Source of the DNA: Pseudomonas mandelii
Lineage (GTDB): Bacteria > Pseudomonadota > Gammaproteobacteria > Pseudomonadales > Pseudomonadaceae
Length of the DNA: 64,000 nt
NCBI RefSeq assembly: GCF_900106065.1
Contig: NZ_LT629796.1
Location: forward strand, 3,131,501-3,195,500
Direction: 5' to 3'
Part shown: piece after piece, positions 38,280 to 48,490 of the stretch
Numbering within the stretch: position 1 is the stretch's first letter
Layout: each line of letters begins with the position of its first letter
Notes under the pieces: generated by a model
Database searches by the model: none
What the model was told of the DNA's origin: nothing
The model's input: only the letters and a program-made list of their open reading frames with translations
Position numbers and translations under genes: made by a program

Positions 38280-39608
38280 TTACGAAATCAGCGAGCCCCG
38301 CAGCGAGTGCGGCTGTGCGGCGTCGATGTGCACGTCGGCGAACTGGCCGATCAAGGTCGGATTGTCGCAGCGGAAGTTGACGATCCGGTTATTCTCGGTC
38401 CGGCCTTGCAGTTCGCCGGGGTCTTTTTTCGAATAATCCGTGACCAGAATCCGCTGGATCGAGCCGACCATTTGTCGGCTGATCTCGAAACCTTGCTGGT
38501 TCAAGCGATGTTGCAGCGCATTCAACCGTTCTTTCTTCAGTTCTTCCGGCGTCTCGTCGGCCAGATCCGCAGCCGGGGTGCCAGGGCGCTGGCTGTAGAC
38601 GAACGAGTAGGAGAAGTCGAAACCGACGTCTTCGATCAGCTTCATGGTCTGTTCGAAGTCTTTCTCGGTCTCGCCCGGGAAGCCGACGATGAAGTCCGAA
38701 CTGATGCAGATCCCTGGGACAGCTGCCCGCAGCTTGCGCAGTTTGGATTTGTATTCCAGCGCGGTGTGGTTGCGTTTCATCGCCGAGAGAATGCGGTCCG
38801 AGCCCGATTGCACCGGCAAGTGCAGGTGTTTTACCAGTTCCGGCACGTCGGCGTGGGCCTGGATCAGGCTGTCGGAGAACTCCAGCGGGTGCGAGGTGGT
38901 GTAGCGAATCCGGTCGATGCCATCGACGGCGGCCACCACACGAATCAGCTCGGCCAGATCGGCCAAACGTCCGTCGTGCGTGGTCCCGCGATAGCCGTTG
39001 ACGTTCTGGCCCAGCAGCGTCACTTCGCGCACGCCGTTTTCGGCCAGGTGCATGATCTCGGCAATCACGTCATCAAACGGCCGGCTGACTTCCTCACCGC
39101 GGGTATAAGGCACCACGCAGAAGGTGCAGTATTTGCTGCAGCCTTCCATGACCGACACATAAGCGCTCGGGCCATCGATACGCGGCTCGGGCAGATGGTC
39201 GAATTTTTCAATTTCCGGGAACGAGACGTCGACTTGCGGCAGCTTGGTGGCGCGCGCGGCGTCGATCATTTCCGGCAGACGGTGCAGGGTTTGCGGGCCA
39301 AATACCACATCCACGTAAGGGGCGCGATCGCGGATCGCGGCGCCTTCCTGGCTGGCCACGCAGCCGCCGACGGCGATCACCATGTCCGGGTTGGCCAGTT
39401 TCAGTTCGCGCCAGCGGCCGAGCTGGGAGTACACCCGGTCCTGGGCGCGTTCACGAATGGAGCAGGTGTTGAGCAGGATCACGTCGGCGTCTTCAGCGCG
39501 AGCGGTCACTTCCAGGGCCTGATGTTCACCCAGCAGATCGACCATGCGCGAGCTGTCGTACTCGTTCATCTGGCAACCGTGGGTTTCGATGTAAAGCTTC
39601 TTGGCCAT
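38280..39608 (-). CDS. miaB: tRNA-2-methylthio-N6-isopentenyladenosine synthase
   Basis: A radical-SAM methylthiotransferase acting on A37 of tRNAs. The product is 442 residues. The N-terminal cluster Cys residues are in [18 protein letters not shown] and [10 protein letters not shown]. The radical-SAM motif is [22 protein letters not shown] domain ends the protein. The ATG at 39608 gives [13 protein letters not shown], the normal family start. Confidence 0.97.
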   Translation of the reverse strand: MAKKLYIETHGCQMNEYDSSRMVDLLGEHQALEVTARAEDADVILLNTCSIRERAQDRVYSQLGRWRELKLANPDMVIAVGGCVASQEGAAIRDRAPYVDVVFGPQTLHRLPEMIDAARATKLPQVDVSFPEIEKFDHLPEPRIDGPSAYVSVMEGCSKYCTFCVVPYTRGEEVSRPFDDVIAEIMHLAENGVREVTLLGQNVNGYRGTTHDGRLADLAELIRVVAAVDGIDRIRYTTSHPLEFSDSLIQAHADVPELVKHLHLPVQSGSDRILSAMKRNHTALEYKSKLRKLRAAVPGICISSDFIVGFPGETEKDFEQTMKLIEDVGFDFSYSFVYSQRPGTPAADLADETPEELKKERLNALQHRLNQQGFEISRQMVGSIQRILVTDYSKKDPGELQGRTENNRIVNFRCDNPTLIGQFADVHIDAAQPHSLRGSLIS

Positions 39609-39690
39609 GGACAGAGTCATCACGTGATTCAAAGAACCGCGCATTATAGGGAACATGTCCCAAGGTTCCTACCGCTGTGCGTCCGGCGGC

Positions 39691-39701
39691 TATGCTATAG
39701 T
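39691..39701 (+). promoter_or_regulatory. -10 element upstream of the DUF1820 gene
   Basis: TATGCTATAGT lies 42 bases before the ATG at 39743 and is preceded by GGC, giving GGCTATGCT, a match to the extended RpoS-type -10 (CTAYRCT). No good -35 is seen at 17 bases. It lies in the divergent gap with miaB. Confidence 0.4.
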
Positions 39702-39742
39702 TCGCGCCCTCATTTTTATCCCCTATGTGTTGCCCGCCCACC

Positions 39743-40072
39743 ATGACCAAACGTGAAGCCCCAATCTACAAGGTGATTTTCCTCAACCAGGGCCAGGTGT
39801 ACGAAATGTATGCCAAGCAGATCTATCAAAGTGATCTGTGGGGCTTCCTGGAAGTGGAAGAGTTCGTCTTTGGCGAGCGCACGCAAGTGGTCGTCGACCC
39901 GAGCGAAGAGAAGTTGAAAGCTCAGTTCGAAGGCGTGGTGCGCAGTTTTGTGCCGATGCATTCGATTGTGCGCATCGACGAAGTGGAACGCCTCGGCACA
40001 CCGAAAATCAGCGAAGCCCGCGGCGCGGTCGGCAATGTCATGCCGTTTCCGATGCCGATGCCTGAGAAGTAA
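39743..40072 (+). CDS. DUF1820 family protein
   Basis: A 109-residue cytoplasmic protein of a conserved family of unknown function. It shows APIYKVIFLNQGQVYEMYAK, LWGFLEVEEFVFGERTQ and the C-terminal MPFPMP tail. The start is the ATG at 39743; the in-frame ATG at 39725 is less likely. It diverges from miaB. Confidence 0.88.
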   Translation: MTKREAPIYKVIFLNQGQVYEMYAKQIYQSDLWGFLEVEEFVFGERTQVVVDPSEEKLKAQFEGVVRSFVPMHSIVRIDEVERLGTPKISEARGAVGNVMPFPMPMPEK

Positions 40073-40104
40073 GCAGGAAAGCTTTTGAAATGAACTGGGT
40101 TGTT

Positions 40105-40238
40105 TGTGGCGAGGGAGCTTGCTCCCGCTGGGGCGCGAAGCGGCCCTAAACTCTGCAAACACCGTTTTTCTGATTCACCGCATTGTTTGACGTTACGACT
40201 GCTGCGCAGCCGAGCGGGAGCAAGCTCCCTCGCCACAG
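40105..40238. repeat. REPIN, type TGGCGAGGGAGCTTGCTCCC
   Basis: Inverted arms TGTGGCGAGGGAGCTTGCTC and GAGCAAGCTCCCTCGCCACA, about 90 bases apart; inner segments GCGCGAAGCGGCC and GCTGCGCAGCC also form stems. It sits between the convergent DUF1820 and Sel1 genes. The middle of the spacer is similar in length and layout to the REPINs at 34.1 and 57.1 kb. Confidence 0.9.
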
Positions 40239-40251
40239 GGGCCTGCGTCAA

Positions 40252-40806
40252 TCAGGGCAGCGGCGAAAACGGCGTACGCCCATCGGCGCTCTGCAATTCC
40301 ATCAGGTATTTACGGAAGATTTGCCCGAGCACCTGAGTCGCCATCTCAAGGTCTTCGCGGGGCATCTTCTCGGCCACTTCGTCGGCCGTATCCAGTGCCT
40401 CTTCAGCACCGTTGACCGCGGCCATTTTCAGCACGATATACGCCTGAACGTTATTGGCCGGTACGCCTTCGCCGTGAAAGAACATGGTGCCGAGTTTGAA
40501 TTGCGCCTGGGCGTGGCCTTGCAACGAAGCTTTTTCAAAATAGCCCAGGGCCTTATTGAGGTCGCGCGGGGTGTTTTTGCCGTCGTAGTAGAACTCACCT
40601 AACTCGTATTGCGCTTGTGCATCCCCTTCATCCGACGCTTTCTGGCAGGCAGCGAGCGCTTGCGTCAGGTCTTGCGGCTGAGTATTGAGGGTGCAGCGAC
40701 CCATCGCTGGGATTAACAACGAGTTGCCGCCTGCTTGTGCGAGCGCGAGCAGGGGCTGAAGGAGCAACAGGCAGCCCAGTGCAAGGGCGCGGCCGGTGCG
40801 GTTCAT
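40252..40806 (-). CDS. secreted Sel1-repeat protein
   Basis: A 184-residue protein with an N-terminal signal peptide (LALGCLLLLQPLLALAQA) and two or three Sel1 (TPR-like) repeats, e.g. AQAQYELGEFYYDGKNTPRD and AQAQFKLGTMFFHGEGVPAN. Such proteins act as periplasmic adaptors; the partner is unknown. It follows the same strand as hemL but with a 226-base gap. Confidence 0.8.
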   Translation of the reverse strand: MNRTGRALALGCLLLLQPLLALAQAGGNSLLIPAMGRCTLNTQPQDLTQALAACQKASDEGDAQAQYELGEFYYDGKNTPRDLNKALGYFEKASLQGHAQAQFKLGTMFFHGEGVPANNVQAYIVLKMAAVNGAEEALDTADEVAEKMPREDLEMATQVLGQIFRKYLMELQSADGRTPFSPLP

Positions 40807-40984
40807 GGGAATCGACTTACCTCTGAAGGGCGCGCGGACCCATCGAGGGGATCCAATAAGCGCGCATTATGAAATAAGCAGGGCCAACCTTACAAAGTCT
40901 TTACTCGTTTTTCTGCTGCACGGGGAATATATCGCCCGATTGACGGGGGATTATTAGCAGAAGCGTAGGAATAAAGGTGTAAAT

Positions 40985-41022
40985 CCAGGTGAAAGCTGAC
41001 GCTGGCAATCGCCAACGTCAGC
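40985..41022 (-). terminator. terminator after hemL
   Basis: On the minus strand GCTGACGTTGGC pairs with GCCAGCGTCAGC (12 pairs, one G-T) across a GATT loop, then TTTCACC. It lies about 11 bases past the hemL stop. The short T-run makes it moderately strong only. Confidence 0.6.
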
Positions 41023-41032
41023 GGGCACAGCG

Positions 41033-42316
41033 TTATTTCAATGCGGCGAAGGCACGCTCGGCGGCATCCAGCGTCAGTTTCAACTCGGCTTCGCCATGAG
41101 CGATCGAGGTGAAGCCGGCTTCGAAAGCGCTTGGGGCCAGGTACACGCCGCCTTCGAGCATCAAGTGGAAGAAACGACCGAACAGCTTGGCGTCGCTGGC
41201 CATCACGTCATCGAAAGTCACGATGTCGTCGGCACCGCTGAAGTACAGGCCAAACATGCCGCCAGCCTGCGTGGTCACGAACGGAATGCCAGCAGCATCG
41301 GCGCGCTGTTGCAGGCCATCGAGCAAGCGGCTGGTGTAGTCGGTCAGCTCGTCGTGGAAACCGGGACGGCTGATCAGGCGCAACGTCGTCAGGCCCGCCG
41401 CCATTGCCAATGGGTTACCCGACAAGGTGCCTGCCTGATAGACCGGACCCAGTGGCGCGATGTGCGACATGATTTCGCGCTTGCCGCCGAAGCAGCCGAC
41501 CGGCATGCCGCCACCGATGATCTTGCCAAAGGTGCTCAGGTCCGGCGTCACGCCGAAGTGCGCTTGTGCACCGCCGAGGGCAACTCGGAAACCGGTCATT
41601 ACTTCGTCGAAAATCAGCACTACGCCGTGTTTGTCGCACAGGGTCCGCAGGCCTTCGAGGAAACCTGGCGCCGGCGGAACGCAGTTCATGTTGCCGGCCA
41701 CCGGCTCGACGATGATGCAGGCCACGTCCTGGCCGACGTCAGCGAGCATGGCTTCGACCGCGTCGATGTCATTGAACGGCAGAGTCAGGGTGTGCTTGGC
41801 GAAATCCGCCGGCACACCGGCCGAGCTCGGCACGCCTTGGGTCAGCGCGCCGGAGCCGGCCTTGACCAGCAGGCTGTCGGAGTGACCGTGATAGCAGCCT
41901 TCGAACTTGATGATGTTGTCGCGACCGGTGAAACCACGGGCCAGACGGATGGCACTCATGGTCGCTTCGGTGCCGGAGCTGACCATGCGCACCATTTCCA
42001 TCGACGGCACGATCGAGCAGACCAGGTCGGCCATCTCGGTTTCCATCGCGGTCGGGGCGCCGTAGGACAAGCCGTGCTCCAGTTGTTTACGCACAGCATC
42101 CAGCACGTCCGGGTGGCTGTGACCGAGAATCATCGGGCCCCAGGAACCGACGTAGTCAACGTAACGCTTGTCGTCTTCGTCGGTGACGTAGGCGCCTTCG
42201 GCGTGTTTGAAGAACAGCGGCGTGCCGCCCACACTTTTGAACGCGCGAACAGGCGAGTTCACGCCACCGGGGATGTGTTTCTGGGCGTTGGCAAACAGGG
42301 TTTCGGAACGAGACAT
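41033..42316 (-). CDS. hemL: glutamate-1-semialdehyde 2,1-aminomutase
   Basis: Converts glutamate-1-semialdehyde to 5-aminolevulinate, the precursor of haem. The product is 427 residues. The PLP Lys is in [14 protein letters not shown]. The family segments [15 protein letters not shown] and [18 protein letters not shown] are present. The order thiD-thiE-hemL with short gaps is normal in Pseudomonas. Confidence 0.97.
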   Translation of the reverse strand: MSRSETLFANAQKHIPGGVNSPVRAFKSVGGTPLFFKHAEGAYVTDEDDKRYVDYVGSWGPMILGHSHPDVLDAVRKQLEHGLSYGAPTAMETEMADLVCSIVPSMEMVRMVSSGTEATMSAIRLARGFTGRDNIIKFEGCYHGHSDSLLVKAGSGALTQGVPSSAGVPADFAKHTLTLPFNDIDAVEAMLADVGQDVACIIVEPVAGNMNCVPPAPGFLEGLRTLCDKHGVVLIFDEVMTGFRVALGGAQAHFGVTPDLSTFGKIIGGGMPVGCFGGKREIMSHIAPLGPVYQAGTLSGNPLAMAAGLTTLRLISRPGFHDELTDYTSRLLDGLQQRADAAGIPFVTTQAGGMFGLYFSGADDIVTFDDVMASDAKLFGRFFHLMLEGGVYLAPSAFEAGFTSIAHGEAELKLTLDAAERAFAALK

Positions 42317-42331
42317 GATCGGGCTCTCAAA

Positions 42332-42955
42332 TCAGATTTTCAGTAATTCGTTAAAGGCGCGGGCGCGGCGGGTTACTTCAGCCGTGCTCTCGGCGCCAAA
42401 CAGGCCATGCACCACCGCCAGCAAGTCGACCCCGTGGGCCACCAGCGGGGCGGCGTTGTCGAGGGTGATGCCGCCGATCGCGCAGATCGGCAGGTGCAGT
42501 TTGCTGCGGGCCTGGTCCAGCAGTTCGAGGCTGCAGGTTGGTGCGCCGGGTTTGGTATTGGAATTGAAGAAGCGGCCGAAGGCGACGTAACTGGCGCCTT
42601 CCTTGGCTGCTTGCTCGGCGAGTTCGAGTTGCGCGTGACAGGTCGAACCGATGATTGCCTGGCGACCGAGCAGCGCACGGGTCGGCGACAGCGGGCCATC
42701 GGTCTGGCCCAGGTGTACGCCGACGTTCAAGCGAGCGGCCAGTTCGGCGTCGTCATTGATAATCAGCTGAGTCTTGTAGCGGTCGCACAGATTGCGCAGG
42801 GCTTCGGCCTCACGCAAACGTCGGGCCTCGTCGCTGCTTTTGTCGCGGTATTGCAGCAGGGTGACGCCGCCTTCCAGCGCCGCCTCCACGTACGAAAGAA
42901 ATTTACCGGCCAGCAACTGGCTGTCGGTAATGGCGTACAGGCCACGTAGTTTCAT
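42332..42955 (-). CDS. thiE: thiamine-phosphate synthase
   Basis: Joins HMP-PP with THZ-P to form thiamine phosphate. The product is 207 residues of TIM-barrel type. It shows [26 protein letters not shown] and the pyrophosphate site [22 protein letters not shown] at 42955 has GAGG eight bases upstream; the longer frame to 43069 overlaps thiD. Confidence 0.96.
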   Translation of the reverse strand: MKLRGLYAITDSQLLAGKFLSYVEAALEGGVTLLQYRDKSSDEARRLREAEALRNLCDRYKTQLIINDDAELAARLNVGVHLGQTDGPLSPTRALLGRQAIIGSTCHAQLELAEQAAKEGASYVAFGRFFNSNTKPGAPTCSLELLDQARSKLHLPICAIGGITLDNAAPLVAHGVDLLAVVHGLFGAESTAEVTRRARAFNELLKI

Positions 42956-42987
42956 CGGACAAGCCTCACCGCAGTGCGAATAGAAAG

Positions 42988-43785
42988 TTACGAACAGAAA
43001 TCCAGCGGCAGGCGACGCGGCACGAACTGGCCTTTGCCCAACTGCTCGGCATCCCGCAGGGTACGCCACGTGTAGTTAAGCGCGGTCTGCACGGCACTGA
43101 CGAGATTTTCACCCTGGGCCAGACGACCGGCCAGGGCGCTGGCCAAGGTGCAACCGGAGCCGTGATAACTGCCGGGCAAGCGCTGGCAAGTAAAGGTTTC
43201 GCGGTGACCATCGCGGCTGTACAGGCGATTGTGGATTTCGTGTTCGTCGCCATGGCCGCCCGTGATCAGCAGGTGCTTGACGAACGGCAGGAGTTTTTCA
43301 GCGCACTCGTCCGCGGTGCCTTCGGGCAGTTCGGCGAGGATGCGGGCTTCGGGCAGGTTAGGGGTGGCGATGATGGACAGGGGCAGCAGGCGTTCGCGCA
43401 TGGCGTAGCCGACTTCATCCTTGCCCAGGCGTCCGCCGCCACCGGCGCGCAGCACCGGGTCGCAGACCACCGGCAAGTGCGGGTGTGCCGAGAGCAGTTC
43501 GACGACAGTGTCGACCATCTCCAGGGAACCGAGCATGCCCAGTTTCACGGCAGCGACTTCGGAGTCGTTGAGCACGGCGTTGGCCTGGGCCAGCACCCAC
43601 TCGCGGTCGAGCACGCGAAAGTCAGTGACGTTGACCGTGTCTTGCACGGTCAGGGCGGTGACGGCCGGGGCCGCATGACAACCCTGGGCGAGCAGGGCTT
43701 CGATATCTGCCTGCAAGCCGGCGCCACCACTGGGGTCGTGGCCGGAGAGACAGAGGACAACGGGGCGAGAGCTGTAGATATTCAT
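42988..43785 (-). CDS. thiD: hydroxymethylpyrimidine (phosphate) kinase
   Basis: Phosphorylates HMP-P to HMP-PP for thiamine synthesis. The product is 265 residues of the ribokinase fold. It shows [37 protein letters not shown] and the anion-hole motif [17 protein letters not shown]. The start is ATG at 43785. It heads the thiD-thiE-hemL unit. No TPP riboswitch was seen before it. Confidence 0.95.
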   Translation of the reverse strand: MNIYSSRPVVLCLSGHDPSGGAGLQADIEALLAQGCHAAPAVTALTVQDTVNVTDFRVLDREWVLAQANAVLNDSEVAAVKLGMLGSLEMVDTVVELLSAHPHLPVVCDPVLRAGGGGRLGKDEVGYAMRERLLPLSIIATPNLPEARILAELPEGTADECAEKLLPFVKHLLITGGHGDEHEIHNRLYSRDGHRETFTCQRLPGSYHGSGCTLASALAGRLAQGENLVSAVQTALNYTWRTLRDAEQLGKGQFVPRRLPLDFCS

Positions 43786-43850
43786 GGTGCGCGAGCTTAC
43801 CACCAAACATCGATTTTCGGGTGCAGTGGTCGCCAGGTCTGCCGATACAT

Positions 43851-43974
43851 TGTGGTGAGAGGGCTGGCCCCGTTCCGCTGCGAAGCCGTGGTGAATCTGG
43901 CGACGCAATGTTACCGACCGAATGCAAAGGGTGGGGCGCTGCGCACCTCCATGAGAGCAAGCTCCCTCGCCTCA
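43851..43974. repeat. degraded REPIN, type TGGCGAGGGAGCTTGCTCCC
   Basis: The right arm (GAGAGCAAGCTCCCTCGCC) is nearly intact; the left arm (TGTGGTGAGAGGGCTGGCCC) has decayed. The inner TGCGAAGC and GCGCTGCGCA are still visible. The 43786-44202 gap holds only this element and the presumed sensor-kinase promoter. Confidence 0.65.
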
Positions 43975-44094
43975 GGTGTTGCATATAGCCATAAGCTGAC
44001 CGTATAAACAGATTTTCCTGAAGTGTGCCGCTGGAACGCCCGTACTAGAGCCCTTGCAGGAAAAATTTCAATGGTGCTCAATGGCCATCAGCGG

Positions 44095-44106
44095 CTATGC
44101 TAGAGT
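44095..44106 (+). promoter_or_regulatory. RpoS-like -10 upstream of the sensor kinase
   Basis: GGCTATGCTAGAG (44093-44105) fits the RpoS extended -10 (KCTAYRCT). No clear -35 is present, as is common for RpoS promoters. It lies about 100 bases before the ATG. Assigned by pattern only. Confidence 0.35.
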
Positions 44107-44202
44107 GGATCCAAACCAATAACAGGTAATACCGGTTTTACGTCTACTCAAAGGGAATGAGGGGCTTCCTGAGATAACCGGACAGGCCACGCTGGGGCTT
44201 AA

Positions 44203-46587
44203 ATGCGCTATTTGCTGATGTTGCTGTTGTGCTTGCCCCTCATGGCGAGCGCCGTCGAATTCGATGAATTCACCCAGAGCCTTCCCCTGGGCCGAACCCT
44301 GCAGGTCTACGAAGACGCGGGCGGTCAGGCGACCATCGCCGATGTCCGTGCGCAAGCCGCGGCCGGTAACTTCAAGCCCCACGATAAAGCCACCCTCAAC
44401 GCCGGTTACTCGCGTTCGGTGTTCTGGCTGAAAATCGATCTGCATTACCGTCCGTCGAACCCGGCGGCGCAACGGACCTGGCTGCTGGAACTGGCCTATC
44501 CACCCCTCGATCACCTCGATCTCTACTTGCCCGATGCTGGCGGTGACTTTCGATTGGCCCGGCAAACAGGCGATGCGTTGCCGTTTGCCAGTCGCGAGTT
44601 CCGCCAGAACAACTACCTGTTCGATCTCGATTTCCTGCCTGACCAGGCGCAAACGGTGTACTTGCGCCTGCAAAGCGAAGGGTCGATCCAGGCGCCCGTC
44701 ACCTTGTGGTCGAGCACCGCTTACCTCGAAGAACAGCCGGTCCGCCTTTATGTGCTGGGGCTGATTTATGGCGTGTTGTTGGGGATGCTGGTCTACAACC
44801 TGTTCATCTACCTCAGCGTGCGCGACACCAGCTATCTCTATTACATCTTCTACATCGCTTCCTTCGGCCTGTATCAACTGTCAGTGAACGGCGCAGCCGT
44901 GGAGTATTTCTGGCCGGACAATCCGTGGTGGGCCAACGCCGCGACGCCATTCTTCATCGGTTGTGCTGGACTGTTCGGCAGCCAGTTCGCCCGCAGCTTC
45001 TTGCAGACGGCCAACCACAGTCGCTGGCTCGACCGTTTACTGTTGGCGCTGGTGGCGTTCAGTGCGCTCGTGGTCGGGTTGTCGTTGATGACCAGCTACG
45101 CCTTGGCCTTGCGCCTGGCAACAGCCTTGGCGTTGGTTTTCACCGTGGCGATTTTCATCGCCGGGCTATGCGCCTGGCTCGGTGGCTTGCGGGTGGCGCG
45201 ATATTTCATCATTGCCTGGTCGGCCTTCCTGCTCGGCGGCATCGTCAACACCCTCATGGTGTTGGGATACCTGCCGAACGTGTTCCTGACCATGTATTCC
45301 AGCCAGATCGGTTCAGCCATCGAAGTGGCGCTGCTGTCCCTGGCCCTGGCCGACCGCATCAACGCCATGCGCGAGCAGCAAGCGCAGACGCTGTTCGATG
45401 CCGGTCAGAAACTCGAGGTGCTGAACCAGCAACTGGCCCACAGTAACAAGCTCAAGGATGAATTCCTCGCCACCCTGACCCACGAATTGCGCACGCCCAT
45501 GAACGGTGTGATCGGTTCGCTGGAGTTGATGCAAACCGTCGATATGGACCCGGAACTGGAGCAATACCAGCAAACCGCCGCCGGCTCCGCACGGGACATG
45601 ATGCGCATGGTCAACGGCATCCTGACCCTCACCGAGTTGCAGGCCGGCAAGCTTAAAGTCATCCCGGCAACGTTCAGTCTGCGTGGCGTGGTCGACACCT
45701 TGCGCACCCAATTCGAGGGCAATGCTTCAGGCAAGTCCCTGGACTTCAAAGTCGAAGTGATGCCGGGCCTGCCGGATCGCTTGAACGGTGACAGCGCCAA
45801 GTTGGCGCAATGCCTGGAATGCCTGCTGGATAACGCCATCAAGTTCACCCGGGTCGGCGGGCTGGCACTGCGCGTGACGGGCAAACCGGTGGAAACCGGT
45901 CGGATATCGCTGTCGTTTGCGGTGATCGACACCGGTATCGGTTTTACCGATCTGGGAGAGGCGACGCTGTATCAGCGCTTCTTCCAGCTCGACGGCTCGA
46001 TGACCCGTGAATACGGCGGCCTGGGCGTAGGCCTGGCGATCTGTCGGCAACTGGTCGAATTGCTCGGCGGACGCCTGACCCATCGATCCGAGCCCGGCAG
46101 CGGCAGCCGTTTCCAGTTGGACGTCGAGTTCGAACTGCCTGTGGTCGAGCGGCCGGCAGTGCCCTTGATGACCCGCGAGTTTCCGCGTCTTCGATTGCCA
46201 CAGGACTGCACGGTGCTGCTGGTGGATGACAACAGCATCAATCAATTGGTGATGCGTGGCATGTTGCTCAAGCTCGGGTTCCGGGTGCGCGCCACCGACA
46301 GCGGCGCTGCCGCGCTCGACCTCTTGCAGCGTGAAAGCTTCGATGCGGTCCTGCTCGATGGTCAGTTGCCGACGCTGGATGGCACCGCCTTTTGCTGCCA
46401 GATCCGCGGCTTGCCAGGCTGTGCCGACTTGCCAGTGTTCGTGATTGCCGTGAGCGCCGACCGGGAGCGCTGCCCGACGGGAGCCTTGATCGATCACCTG
46501 AGCAAACCGGTGAAATTCGAGGATCTGCAAGCGGCGCTCTATCGCCGGGTACTCTGTTCGGGGCAAGGCGAAAGCGCCGACATTTAG
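44203..46587 (+). CDS. 7TM hybrid sensor histidine kinase/response regulator
   Basis: A 794-residue inner-membrane hybrid kinase. After a signal peptide (LLMLLLCLPLMASAVEF) comes a periplasmic 7TMR-DISM extracellular domain (about 20-170), seven membrane segments (about 180-385), a short coiled coil, the HisKA domain (ATLTHELRTPMNGVIGSLE; His near residue 430), HATPase_c (N box LDNAIKF, G1 DTGIGF, G2 GGLGVGLAI) and a C-terminal receiver (VLLVDDNSINQLVMRGML; phospho-Asp in AVLLDGQLP; Lys in HLSKPVKFEDL). The 7TMR-DISM domain usually senses carbohydrates or an envelope cue. No cognate response regulator is adjacent. Confidence 0.93.
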   Translation: MRYLLMLLLCLPLMASAVEFDEFTQSLPLGRTLQVYEDAGGQATIADVRAQAAAGNFKPHDKATLNAGYSRSVFWLKIDLHYRPSNPAAQRTWLLELAYPPLDHLDLYLPDAGGDFRLARQTGDALPFASREFRQNNYLFDLDFLPDQAQTVYLRLQSEGSIQAPVTLWSSTAYLEEQPVRLYVLGLIYGVLLGMLVYNLFIYLSVRDTSYLYYIFYIASFGLYQLSVNGAAVEYFWPDNPWWANAATPFFIGCAGLFGSQFARSFLQTANHSRWLDRLLLALVAFSALVVGLSLMTSYALALRLATALALVFTVAIFIAGLCAWLGGLRVARYFIIAWSAFLLGGIVNTLMVLGYLPNVFLTMYSSQIGSAIEVALLSLALADRINAMREQQAQTLFDAGQKLEVLNQQLAHSNKLKDEFLATLTHELRTPMNGVIGSLELMQTVDMDPELEQYQQTAAGSARDMMRMVNGILTLTELQAGKLKVIPATFSLRGVVDTLRTQFEGNASGKSLDFKVEVMPGLPDRLNGDSAKLAQCLECLLDNAIKFTRVGGLALRVTGKPVETGRISLSFAVIDTGIGFTDLGEATLYQRFFQLDGSMTREYGGLGVGLAICRQLVELLGGRLTHRSEPGSGSRFQLDVEFELPVVERPAVPLMTREFPRLRLPQDCTVLLVDDNSINQLVMRGMLLKLGFRVRATDSGAAALDLLQRESFDAVLLDGQLPTLDGTAFCCQIRGLPGCADLPVFVIAVSADRERCPTGALIDHLSKPVKFEDLQAALYRRVLCSGQGESADI

Positions 46588-46660
46588 GCGGTTATGACAC
46601 TTTGTTCGGCCAAGAGGCGGTGCTTAACTGAATCCCTTGGCTGACCAAAGGAGCCCCGTC

Positions 46661-48310
46661 ATGAACCTGCATCAGTTCGCCGAAACCCACGAAGTCACCA
46701 ATCAGCCCCCGTCGCTGGACGGCGCCAACCTCTATCGCATCGACCTGCCTTTGCAAGAATGGTCTCGGCGTTTCGGGGCGGGTTGGGCCGAGTCGCGGAT
46801 CGACGCTTATGGTGCATTGGCCGGCGGGCCGCTGATGGAAGCAGGATTCCTGGCCAATCAGAACAAACCGGTGTTCGTCAGCCATGACCGATACGGGCAT
46901 CGCATCGACCTGGTGGAATTTCACCCGGCGTATCACCAGTTGATGCGCACGGCGGTCGAGCACGGCTTGACCTCATCACCCTGGGCACATCCGCAACCTG
47001 GCGCCCATGTGGCTCGCGCGTCGATGACGTACCTGCACAGCCAGGCCGAAGCCGGCAGCGGTTGCCCGTTGACCATGACCTTCGCCAGCGTCCCGGCGAT
47101 GCGCCTGCAACCGGACCTGGCCGAGCAGTGGCTGCCGAAAATCCTCTCGACCGAATACGACCCGCGCAATGTCGGCATGGCCCACAAGGCCGGTGTCACC
47201 ATCGGCATGGCGATGACCGAGAAACAGGGCGGCACCGACGTGCGGGCCAACACCACCAAGGCGTACCCGGTCGGCGCCAGTGGCCCGGGCCAGGCTTATG
47301 AATTGGTCGGGCACAAGTGGTTCTGTTCCGCGCCGATGTGCGACGCCTTCCTGACGTTGGCGCAGACGGACAAGGGCTTGACCTGTTTCCTGCTGCCACG
47401 CCATCGCCCGGACGACACGCGCAATCAGTTCTACATCCAGCGCCTGAAGAACAAACTCGGCAATTGCTCCAATGCTTCCAGCGAAGTGGAGTTTCGTGGC
47501 GCGCTGGCGTGGATGGTCGGTGAAGAAGGGCGCGGTGTTCCGACCATCATTGAGATGGTGGCGATGACTCGCTTCGATTGCATGGTCGGTTCCAGCTCGC
47601 TGATGCGTCAGGCGCTGACCCAGGCCAGCCATCACTGCGCACATCGCATGGTCGGCGGCAAGTTGCTCAGCGAACAGCCGTTGATGCAAAACGTACTCGC
47701 TGATCTGGCGCTGGAAAGCGAAGCGGCCCTGGCCTTGAGCCTGCGCATGGGCAAGGCGCTGGATCATCTGGATGACAGCCACGAAGCCAAATTCGCCCGG
47801 TTGGTGACGGCGGTGGGCAAGTACTGGATCTGCAAGCGCGCCCCGGCAATGATCAACGAAGCCGCCGAATGCATGGGCGGTGCGGGCTATGTCGAGGAAA
47901 GCATCCTGCCGCGCCTCTACCGTGAGGCACCGGTCAATTCGACGTGGGAAGGTTCCGGCAACGTGCAGTGCCTGGACGTGCTGCGGGCGCTATCGAAGGA
48001 GCCAGGTGTGCTTGATGTGTTGTTCAGCGAGTTGGGTGATGGTCAGGGCGATAAGCGCCTGGCTGCGCACATCAGCCAGTTGCAGACGGCGTTCAAGGAC
48101 ACCAGCGACATTCAATACCGTGCGCGGCAGCTGACTGAAGACATTGCGCTGGGGCTTCAGGCCAAACTGTTGCTGGAAGCCGGCAACTCGGCAGTCAGCG
48201 ATGCGTTCATCGCCAGTCGCCTCGGCTCGGCCGGTCGGGTGTATGGCGCGTTGCCGCGTGGGCTGGAAGTGGAAGCGATCGTCGCCCGCTCGACTCCGCA
48301 GGGTTTTTGA
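46661..48310 (+). CDS. AidB-like acyl-CoA dehydrogenase
   Basis: A 549-residue flavoprotein of the AidB branch. The acyl-CoA dehydrogenase middle domain shows GMAMTEKQGGTDVRANTTKA and HKWFCSAPMCDAFLTLA; the C-terminal domain has NEAAECMGGAGYVEES and LYREAPVNSTWEGSGNVQCLD-type sequence, the AidB mark. AidB limits DNA alkylation damage in E. coli; other members oxidise acyl-CoA. The ATG at 46661 has AAAGGAG upstream. Confidence 0.88.
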   Translation: MNLHQFAETHEVTNQPPSLDGANLYRIDLPLQEWSRRFGAGWAESRIDAYGALAGGPLMEAGFLANQNKPVFVSHDRYGHRIDLVEFHPAYHQLMRTAVEHGLTSSPWAHPQPGAHVARASMTYLHSQAEAGSGCPLTMTFASVPAMRLQPDLAEQWLPKILSTEYDPRNVGMAHKAGVTIGMAMTEKQGGTDVRANTTKAYPVGASGPGQAYELVGHKWFCSAPMCDAFLTLAQTDKGLTCFLLPRHRPDDTRNQFYIQRLKNKLGNCSNASSEVEFRGALAWMVGEEGRGVPTIIEMVAMTRFDCMVGSSSLMRQALTQASHHCAHRMVGGKLLSEQPLMQNVLADLALESEAALALSLRMGKALDHLDDSHEAKFARLVTAVGKYWICKRAPAMINEAAECMGGAGYVEESILPRLYREAPVNSTWEGSGNVQCLDVLRALSKEPGVLDVLFSELGDGQGDKRLAAHISQLQTAFKDTSDIQYRARQLTEDIALGLQAKLLLEAGNSAVSDAFIASRLGSAGRVYGALPRGLEVEAIVARSTPQGF

Positions 48311-48336
48311 CCACGATGGCATGAACCACACAGAAC

Positions 48337-48432
48337 CCCTGTAGGAGTGAGCCTGCTCGCGATAGCGTTGGCACATCCAACATCGATGTGACTGACAAGC
48401 CGTTATCGCGAGCAGGCTCACTCCTACAGGGG
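48337..48432. repeat. REPIN, type GTAGGAGTGAGCCTGCTCGC
   Basis: Near-perfect inverted arms CCCTGTAGGAGTGAGCCTGC and GCAGGCTCACTCCTACAGGG, about 45 bases apart, with GCGATAGCG/CGTTATCGC forming an inner extension. It lies between the acyl-CoA dehydrogenase and amn genes. Confidence 0.93.
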
Positions 48433-48490
48433 CTATCAGTGACATATAGCCAACACGCCACTGTTCCCGTGAAGCGACGATGCAGGCAAG

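Noticed and set aside
44160..44202. CTGAGAT followed by a GC-rich stretch, recalling a TPP riboswitch
   Set aside because: The rest of the THI element (ACCUGAUCUGG-type part) is missing, and the downstream gene is a sensor kinase, not a thiamine gene.
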